Below, piece after piece: positions 41,669-46,802 of a stretch of DNA of 46,802 nt. The number at the start of each line of letters is the position of its first letter. The stretch's first letter is position 1. Location of the stretch: assembly GCF_002847525.1 (NCBI RefSeq), contig NZ_PKKM01000014.1, positions 1 through 46,802 of the forward strand, written 5' to 3'. The notes beneath the pieces were generated by a model. That model was not told where the DNA came from, ran no database searches, and worked only from the letters and a program-made list of their open reading frames with translations. Both the position numbers and the translations under genes were made by a program. The DNA comes from Schaalia odontolytica. Lineage in GTDB: Bacteria > Actinomycetota > Actinomycetes > Actinomycetales > Actinomycetaceae.

Positions 41669-43279
41669 TTACGGCGCGGGCATGACCCCGCGACCGATCT
41701 CAAACCCAGCCGGCGCCCAGCCCGTCCCGTACGACAGACGCACCGACACCTCGCGCATGCCCGAGGCTGGCCACGCCACCGGGAGAAACCCCGTCTCCCC
41801 GGGTGCGACGTCTAGGAACGCCGGGTACTCCCACGTGACGCGGCCGTCTTCGACGACGCGGCACAGGAACTCCAGGTCGGACGTCGGCGTGAAGGTCATG
41901 TGATTGCGAACCGTCACCCCCGAATACGAGGGCGCCACCGTCACCGGCGCGTAGTGCAACTCCTCGGCGCGCACCTCGCTCAGCAGCGGGAAGTCCGTGT
42001 CCGCGTATTCCGGGCGCGTCGGATCCAGCGCGCGGGCGGTGCGGATCTCCTCGTCCTCCTCGCCCACGTTCCACGCAATGACGCTCGGGTGGGCGCGATC
42101 CCGGCGGATCATCGCCTCGATCGCCTCGTCGCGCGCGACTCCAGGCTCGTACATCGTCGACGCCCGGCCAATGATGTACAGGCCGTACAGGTCCGCCAAT
42201 TCGTAGAAGCGCGCGTGCGCGGGCCCCTGCTCGATCGCAACCGCGTTCACGCCGTGGCGCTTGCACCACACGATGTCCTCGACCATGTCCTGCAGGCCCA
42301 CCGCGAGCCCAGTGGGACCATCGCACTCGTTGCGGCGCACGCCGCGCAGCGTCAGCGGGCGGCCGCCCAGGCGCAAGCCCTCGGGGGTCGCCGTCAGATC
42401 CCGAAAGCCCACCTGCAGGGCGATCGTGTCCTGCGTGCCCGCCTCCTCGTCGCTCAGTGTCACGACCAGCGTGTACAGCACCGGCTCCTCCGCACTCCAC
42501 GGAAGCACGTCCAAGCCGCTCGCCTCCAGCACCTCGCCGGCGGGCGCGCTCGCGGACCATATCTCCTGCTGCTCCGCTTCACCAAGCAGTGCCGCGCGCA
42601 CGCTCGAGTTGTTCGACTCCGCCGAGGTCTCGATGCGCAGCCGCACGCTCCCATTCCTGCCATCGTGCGAGGCCTGGGGGATCAGGTCGACGATGTGCGC
42701 GGCTGGGCGCGCCTCCAGCGACACCTCGCGGAACAGGCCGTGGCAGCACGCCGGAGAATCCATGAGAAGCACGGCGATCGCGTGGGTGTGCGTCGGCTGC
42801 AGCGCGTCCGTCACGTCGAAGGCGGTGGGGATGAAACCGTCCGCGCAAAAGCCCACGAACGTTCCGTCGACCCACGCGTACAGGGGACCCGTGAAACCAC
42901 CGAAGGTCAGCGTCATGGTCCAGCCGCGCTCTGCCGCGTCCTTGAGGGGCGCGTCAAGGATGAACTCACGGCGCAGGATCGAGGCGCGCACCCGGTCCGG
43001 GCCCCCCTCCTCGTCCAGCCTGCGGGCCTCTTCCTCTCGGCGCACCCATGCGCCGTCCATCTCCAGCACGCCGGGCACCGACGTCGCCTCGAAATCACGC
43101 TGAAGGGGAGTGCGCTTGATCAACTCGGCGGGAGTGCCAGACGCACCCGTGACCTGCCAGGTGCTGGACAGCATTTGAAGCGGCCTGCGCGACCTCCACG
43201 TCGAGTGCACCGTCAGGCGGTTCACCGACGCCCCCGGGTCCCGCAGCCATGCAACGTCTGGTTCCGGGATGTGCTTCAT
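41669..43279 (-). CDS. Degenerate LacZ-like (GH2) protein, non-catalytic
   Basis: 536 aa, about half of a LacZ-type beta-galactosidase (~1000 aa). The order is GH2-like: an N-terminal jelly-roll domain (FGGFTGPLYAWVDGTFVGF), an immunoglobulin-like domain, then the start of the barrel (RLGGRPLTLRGVRRNECDG, GLYIIGRASTMYEPG, RRDRAHPSVIAWNVGEEDEE). In LacZ these read RGVNRHEHH, DEANIETHG and HPSVIIWSLGNESG; here the His and the Asn-Glu acid/base pair are lost. The barrel half with the nucleophile Glu is missing; the sequence jumps to the domain-4-like segment VRNHMTFTPTSDLEFLCRVV. The frame is open throughout, so it is probably an expressed binding protein or non-enzyme, not a fresh pseudogene. 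No signal peptide. The OPT transporter follows upstream on the same strand. Confidence 0.75.
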   Translation of the reverse strand: MKHIPEPDVAWLRDPGASVNRLTVHSTWRSRRPLQMLSSTWQVTGASGTPAELIKRTPLQRDFEATSVPGVLEMDGAWVRREEEARRLDEEGGPDRVRASILRREFILDAPLKDAAERGWTMTLTFGGFTGPLYAWVDGTFVGFCADGFIPTAFDVTDALQPTHTHAIAVLLMDSPACCHGLFREVSLEARPAAHIVDLIPQASHDGRNGSVRLRIETSAESNNSSVRAALLGEAEQQEIWSASAPAGEVLEASGLDVLPWSAEEPVLYTLVVTLSDEEAGTQDTIALQVGFRDLTATPEGLRLGGRPLTLRGVRRNECDGPTGLAVGLQDMVEDIVWCKRHGVNAVAIEQGPAHARFYELADLYGLYIIGRASTMYEPGVARDEAIEAMIRRDRAHPSVIAWNVGEEDEEIRTARALDPTRPEYADTDFPLLSEVRAEELHYAPVTVAPSYSGVTVRNHMTFTPTSDLEFLCRVVEDGRVTWEYPAFLDVAPGETGFLPVAWPASGMREVSVRLSYGTGWAPAGFEIGRGVMPAP

Positions 43280-43463
43280 GTAATAAAAGTACCATTTAAT
43301 GATTGGTCATGAAATGGCAATATTTTCGAAATGTGGGCAAATGTGCCTTGACATGCGGAATATCTACGGGTGACAAGTGGGACGGAGACCACATCGTGGG
43401 ATTTATGGTCACGTGGATGGACATAAACCCCGTTCCCGGGAGGTGACGCGCGGGCATAATGAA

Positions 43464-43501
43464 CCCCGGCCTCGTCCCTGAGAGGAGGAACGAGGCCGGG
43501 G
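43464..43501. terminator. Dodecamer hairpin downstream of OPT transporter
   Basis: CCCCGGCCTCGT (43464-43475) and ACGAGGCCGGGG (43490-43501) make a perfect 12-bp stem around the 14-base loop CCCTGAGAGGAGGA. It lies 40 bases beyond the stop of the OPT gene and upstream of the LacZ-like gene. AT-rich sequence at 43280-43400 probably contains the promoter of the latter. Confidence 0.75.
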
Positions 43502-43541
43502 CTGATGCGTAGCGGGGGTATCCCGCGCGCTTAGTGCATGC

Positions 43542-45542
43542 TTACTTCGCGGCGGACTCGCGATCCGAGTCGCGCGTGATCTTACGGGCGAAGCGGTAGA
43601 GCAGCCACGTCGCGCCCGCGAAGAACACGAGGCCCAGCACGTTCGCGATCGGTGTGAAGCCATCGCCGATGAATGGCAGCGCCAGCGGCGACTCCGAGCC
43701 CGTCGCGCCCGCGATGCCTGCGTAGACGACGCCGAACAGGGACTCGCCCACGATCAGGCCGGTCGCAGCCAGCGTGCCGAAGCGCTTCGCGCGCTCCACG
43801 TCCGCCTGCTTATCAGCCCACCTGTTGTACAGGAAGCCAACGAGCGCACCGATCGGGATCAGGACCGTCAGGGAAGCGGGCAGGTAAATGCCCATGCCGA
43901 CAGCCAGCGGGGGCAGGGCGAGCTTGCCCTTCGATGCGGGGCGCAGGATCTCGTCAATGATGATGACGACAACGCCGATCGCAGCGCCGATACCCAGGAG
44001 CTTCCAGTCGATGCCGCCGCCGAGCACACCCTTGGCGAGCGAGGAAATCAGCGAGGCCTGCGGGGCCGCCAGCGCGTCCGGTCCGGCGCCAGGAGCGCCC
44101 TGGAAGCCGAAGGAGTTCTGCATGAGCTCCAGGACCGGGGGAATGATCAGCGCGCCGAAGACGACGCCGATAACCAGGGCGACCTGCTGCTTCCACGGGG
44201 TTGCGCCCACCAGCTGGCCCGTCTTGAGGTCCTGCAGGTTGTCGTTTGCGATCGTCGCAATGCAGAAGACGATGGCCGAGGTGAAGAGCGTGTAGGCGAT
44301 GAGCGCCGTGTTCTCTTCCGTGGTCGAGCCGCGGCCGTGCACCGCCAGGATGACGACCGCAGTGATGACGACGACCAGCAGGCCGACACCGGAGACCGGC
44401 GAGTTCGACGAGCCGATCAGGCCGGCCATGTAACCGCAGACCGCCGCAACCAGCAGGCCGGCGAGCAGAATAAAGAGAACCGAAATGGCGATCAGAACAG
44501 CCGTATTGTGCTCGATCTGCGTGCCGCGCATGAACCACCACAGCAGGCCGGCGATCGGAATCATGGCCACGAAGATGGAGACGATGACCCACTTGCCGGG
44601 AATGTCCTGCTCGGTGCGGTCGACCTGCGCGCCGTCCTCCTTTGTGCCGCGCGAGGCGCGCAGCGACTCGGACATGCCGCGGGCGATCGGGCCCATGATC
44701 TTGATGAGCGTCCAGATAGCGGCGACCGCCATGACGCCCGCGCCGATGAAACGCACGTCCGACTTGAACACCGTGGACAGGGCTGAGGTCAGGTCCTCGG
44801 CGCCCTCCAGCTGGCCGTTCGCGTACAGGGGCAGCAGGACACCGTAGGAGGTGACCATGCCGATCAGCATCGCGATGCCGACCGTCATGCCGACAAGGTG
44901 GCCCACGCCGATCAGAGCGAGAGACAGGGAGGTGGAAATCATCGTGCCCGTCGAGCCAATCCTGAAGGCCGTGCCAACCTCGGAGGCCACAACCTTCATG
45001 TAGCCCAGAAGCGCCATCGCGGCCGAGGCCAGGGCGCCCCAGGTGATCGCCAGGAGGCCGCGCTTGTTGTCCTCGCCCGCATCCTGGGCGTCGCCGACCT
45101 TCAGAATCTCAGCGCCTGCCACACCCTCCGGGTAGGGCAGATCCGAGCCGGTCACGAGCGCACGGCGCAGGGGGATCGAGTACATGACGCCCAGCGCACC
45201 GCCGACCGCACACACGAACATGGTCTCCCAGTAGGGGAAGCCGCTCCACCAGCCGACAATCACGAGGCCGGGGAGAACGAAGATGACCGCCGACAGGGTG
45301 CCGGCCGCCGAGGCGATGGTCTGGACGATGTTGTTCTCCTGGACCGTGTGGTCGCCCCAGAAGCGCAGAACCGCCATCGAGATGACGGCTGCCGGGATCG
45401 ACGTTGCAAACGTCAGGCCGACCTTCAGACCCAGGTAGACGTTCGCGGCCGTGAACAGCAGCGTAATAATGCCGCCGAGGATGATGCCGCGGAGGGTCAG
45501 TTCTTTGAGCGACGTTTGCTTCGTCGCGTTTGGCGCAGACAC
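43542..45542 (-). CDS. OPT family oligopeptide transporter
   Basis: 666 aa, about 15 hydrophobic segments, matching prokaryotic OPT transporters (oligopeptide or metal-chelate importers). The N-terminal SLKELTLRGIILGGIITLLF and ANVYLGLKVGLTFATSIPAA are family hallmarks, as are IVQTIASAAGTLSAVIFVLP and NDNLQDLKTGQLVGATPWKQ in the second half. GTG 45542 is set by AAAGGA seven bases upstream. One ACGAGGCCGGGG copy lies in its coding sequence (45262-45273). The natural substrate cannot be told. It is probably transcribed alone, ending at the hairpin at 43464. Confidence 0.9.
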   Translation of the reverse strand: MSAPNATKQTSLKELTLRGIILGGIITLLFTAANVYLGLKVGLTFATSIPAAVISMAVLRFWGDHTVQENNIVQTIASAAGTLSAVIFVLPGLVIVGWWSGFPYWETMFVCAVGGALGVMYSIPLRRALVTGSDLPYPEGVAGAEILKVGDAQDAGEDNKRGLLAITWGALASAAMALLGYMKVVASEVGTAFRIGSTGTMISTSLSLALIGVGHLVGMTVGIAMLIGMVTSYGVLLPLYANGQLEGAEDLTSALSTVFKSDVRFIGAGVMAVAAIWTLIKIMGPIARGMSESLRASRGTKEDGAQVDRTEQDIPGKWVIVSIFVAMIPIAGLLWWFMRGTQIEHNTAVLIAISVLFILLAGLLVAAVCGYMAGLIGSSNSPVSGVGLLVVVITAVVILAVHGRGSTTEENTALIAYTLFTSAIVFCIATIANDNLQDLKTGQLVGATPWKQQVALVIGVVFGALIIPPVLELMQNSFGFQGAPGAGPDALAAPQASLISSLAKGVLGGGIDWKLLGIGAAIGVVVIIIDEILRPASKGKLALPPLAVGMGIYLPASLTVLIPIGALVGFLYNRWADKQADVERAKRFGTLAATGLIVGESLFGVVYAGIAGATGSESPLALPFIGDGFTPIANVLGLVFFAGATWLLYRFARKITRDSDRESAAK

Positions 45543-45714
45543 GAAAAATCCTTTCGCTGCCTTGAATAGATACCCTGCAAGAGTAGTGCATTTATGAGTG
45601 GTCGTGAATGGTATGCGGTTACTTCATCTCGTTTTCAATCAATCTAAACGGTGAGGTCGTGTCCGTTTCATGTGCGGTGTGTGATCCTGTGGCTGTGTGG
45701 CTCTGGTTGTCGGT

Positions 45715-45785
45715 TGTGGTGTGGCCCGGCTTCTGGACTGCTGTGTGGCCCTGCTTTCAGGCTGCGGTGTGGCCCTGCTCCCAGC
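45715..45785 (+). repeat. Three imperfect ~23-base tandem repeats
   Basis: The unit ctg-ggtgtggccctgct(t/c)-cag recurs three times (from tgtggtgtggcccggcttct through ctgcggtgtggccctgctcc) before tRNA-Ser(CGA). The 297-base gap 45543-45839 otherwise holds the OPT promoter region and the tRNA promoter near TAGAGT (about 45825). Confidence 0.6.
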
Positions 45786-45839
45786 CCACCCGGTCGATTT
45801 GCGCGCGCGGGGGGAGGGTGTAGTAGAGTATCCGGGTAA

Positions 45840-45929
45840 GGTAGCGTGTCCGAGCGGCCGAAGGTGCAGCACTCGAAATGCTGTGTGGTGTCACAGCCAC
45901 CCTGGGTTCAAATCCCAGCGCTACCGCCA
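45840..45929 (+). tRNA. tRNA-Ser (anticodon CGA)
   Basis: A class II tRNA: acceptor GGTAGCG pairs with CGCTACC (45919-45925), followed by G and encoded CCA. The anticodon arm GCACTCGAAATGC carries CGA, reading UCG. The long variable arm GTGTGGTGTCACAGCCAC and the T arm CTGGGTTCAAATCCCAG are clear. Confidence 0.95.
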
Positions 45930-45932
45930 CTG

Positions 45933-45966
45933 CCGCCCGGCCCCATTGGGGCCGGGCGGTTTTGTT
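45933..45966 (+). terminator. Rho-independent terminator after tRNA-Ser(CGA)
   Basis: CCGCCCGGCCCC and GGGCCGGGCGG with an ATTG loop, followed by TTTTGTT, four bases after the encoded CCA. Confidence 0.9.
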
Positions 45967-46059
45967 ATGCCGACGCGGCGTGCGTGGGTTGCTTGTGACG
46001 CCGCTGGTGGGCCGGGCTGCTTTGTGTGCCCGTGGGCGGCGGCCCGCCCGCAGTGCCTT

Positions 46060-46350
46060 GTTTGTGGCCCCGCTGGTGTTCCGGGCGCCGGAGGGCCCGG
46101 CTGTGGGGCCGGGCTGCTTGGTGTGCCCGTGGGCGGCGGCCCGCCCGCGAGCCGTCCGCGCCGCGAGCTTCGCTCGGCGCGTCGCCTCGAAGCCCGGCCA
46201 GGCCCCGCCACCGCCCACGGGCACCGCAGCCAGGCCCCTCACGGCCCTCCGGCGCCCTTCACACCGGTGGGACCTGGTGTGTTGACGTGTGGCTTGGCGC
46301 GTCGGCTCGTTGTCCGGGCAGGCCCCGACGCCGCCCGCGGGCACCGCAGC
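46060..46350 (+). repeat. GC-rich interspersed module, copy 3
   Basis: The longest copy of the module. It contains gctggtgttccgggcgccgg, gagcttcgctcggcg, ctcgaagcccggccaggccc, ccgcccacgggcaccgcagc, ggccctccggcgccct and a second, partly duplicated cgcccgcgggcaccgcagcc. It follows tRNA-Ser(CGA), as copy 1 follows tRNA-Ser(GGA), and precedes a MITE-like element, as copy 2 does. The 788-base gap 45967-46754 holds this, the MITE-like copy, the inverted GGGGCG motif near 46655 and mobile-element-like sequence; I see no complete gene. Confidence 0.75.
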
Positions 46351-46416
46351 CTGTCTCCTACTTGAACCCCATCTCTGGCAGCCAACCCTAACGCACATCA
46401 TTTCTGCGCCCACACC

Positions 46417-46531
46417 CAATTTCGCATGCAATTCCCCCACACCCCTTTCAAATTCGAAAATCAGATCGTTGGAATTGCAACGTTTTCAGACTTTATTGAA
46501 ACTTAACCCAATCGAATTACGTGCGACTTTT
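46417..46531 (+). repeat. MITE-like ~116-bp element, copy 3
   Basis: Begins with CAATTTCGCATGCAATTCCC, has the central perfect hairpin CGTTGGAATTGCAACG followed by TTTTC, and ends at TCGAATTACGTGCGACTTTT. It shares the first 20 bases and the centre almost exactly with copy 1 (inverted at 4442-4558). Confidence 0.85.
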
Positions 46532-46754
46532 CTGAGGCAGTCCCAGCCACCACCCACGGGTGCCGCAACCAGGCACTGACACGCGGCATGGGGGTATCGG
46601 TCTCATCGAGGCACTCCACGGCAACCACCGCCACTTCCAGCGAGCCTCCATGGAAGAAATATCGCCCCAGCAGGGCGCCCCACCGCTTGACTCACGTCCT
46701 CAGTGGGTCAAGTCCTGTGGAGTGGTGTAATCGTTTTGTGTCCTTCGGAGTGGG

Positions 46755-46802
46755 TTATGCGGTGAGTTTGAGTGTGGTGTCCTCCTGTTGGGTGGGTTGG
46801 GG
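46755..46802 (-). mobile_element. C-terminus of probable transposase
   Basis: Fifteen codons enter from the right edge and end at TAA (46755-46757), giving a tail TQQEDTTLKLTA. The downstream sequence on that strand (gattacaccactccacagg, then acttgacccactgag) looks like the end of an insertion sequence, and codon use differs from the chromosomal genes. Family assignment (IS3 or IS256 type) is not possible from so little. Confidence 0.4.

Noticed and set aside
41669..43279. Active beta-galactosidase
   Set aside because: Key acid/base residues and the nucleophile half of the barrel are missing.
1..46802. CRISPR array or prophage
   Set aside because: No regularly spaced repeats with unique spacers and no phage structural or integrase genes were seen.

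Overview
The window is high-GC, gene-dense bacterial chromosome. Its codon use, many leaderless-looking or GTG-started genes, small SRP RNA and protein families point to an actinobacterium. The set of NarKGHJI, a choline-binding-type surface protein and a MoaA/ModBC island would suit Actinomycetaceae (a Schaalia/Actinomyces-like oral or mucosal species); the genus is inference.

Layout. 1-2550: an unidentified C-terminal fragment, a uracil permease (minus), a small membrane protein and tRNA-Ser(GGA). 2550-4750: a YbaK-type deacylase, SRP RNA, tRNA-Arg(ACG) and a long non-coding stretch of repeats. 4750-11150: GluQ-RS, a FluC/CrcB fluoride channel pair, the methionine importer MetNIQ, a YagU-like membrane protein and uracil phosphoribosyltransferase. 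11150-14860: TadA with an unusual Pro-rich tail, MogA, MoaC and MoeA. 14900-16440: a nuclease-like gene bracketed by ~180-bp direct repeats. 16690-18970: a zinc alcohol dehydrogenase divergent from moaA. 19200-27400: narK-narGHJI. 27650-30665: a COG2345-type regulator with a leader peptide, then moaE, a MoeB/ThiF-like gene and mobA. 30740-32770: a secreted metallo-beta-lactamase-fold protein with 11 choline-binding-type repeats (Pce/CbpE-like). 33127-36780: a divergent second Mog protein, modA and a fused modBC. 36997-41570: a 1524-aa acyl-CoA dehydratase activase. 41669-45540: a degenerate LacZ-like protein and an OPT transporter. 45840 to the end: tRNA-Ser(CGA), repeats and a transposase-like C-terminus.

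How it works together. Most of 11-37 kb forms one anaerobic nitrate-respiration island: molybdate uptake (ModA, ModBC), pterin synthesis (MoaA, MoaC, MoaE, MoeB-like), metal insertion and maturation (MogA, MoeA, MobA), nitrate transport (NarK) and the molybdoenzyme NarGHI with its chaperone NarJ. No MoaD is visible. The uracil permease and Upp form a salvage pair at distant loci.

Non-coding structure is rich. The 12-mer ACGAGGCCGGGG occurs 13 times exactly, on both strands, twice as the stem of an intergenic hairpin. A ~116-bp family with terminal inverted repeats (MITE-like) has three full copies. A GC-rich repeat module lies next to both tRNA-Ser genes and next to two of the MITE-like copies.
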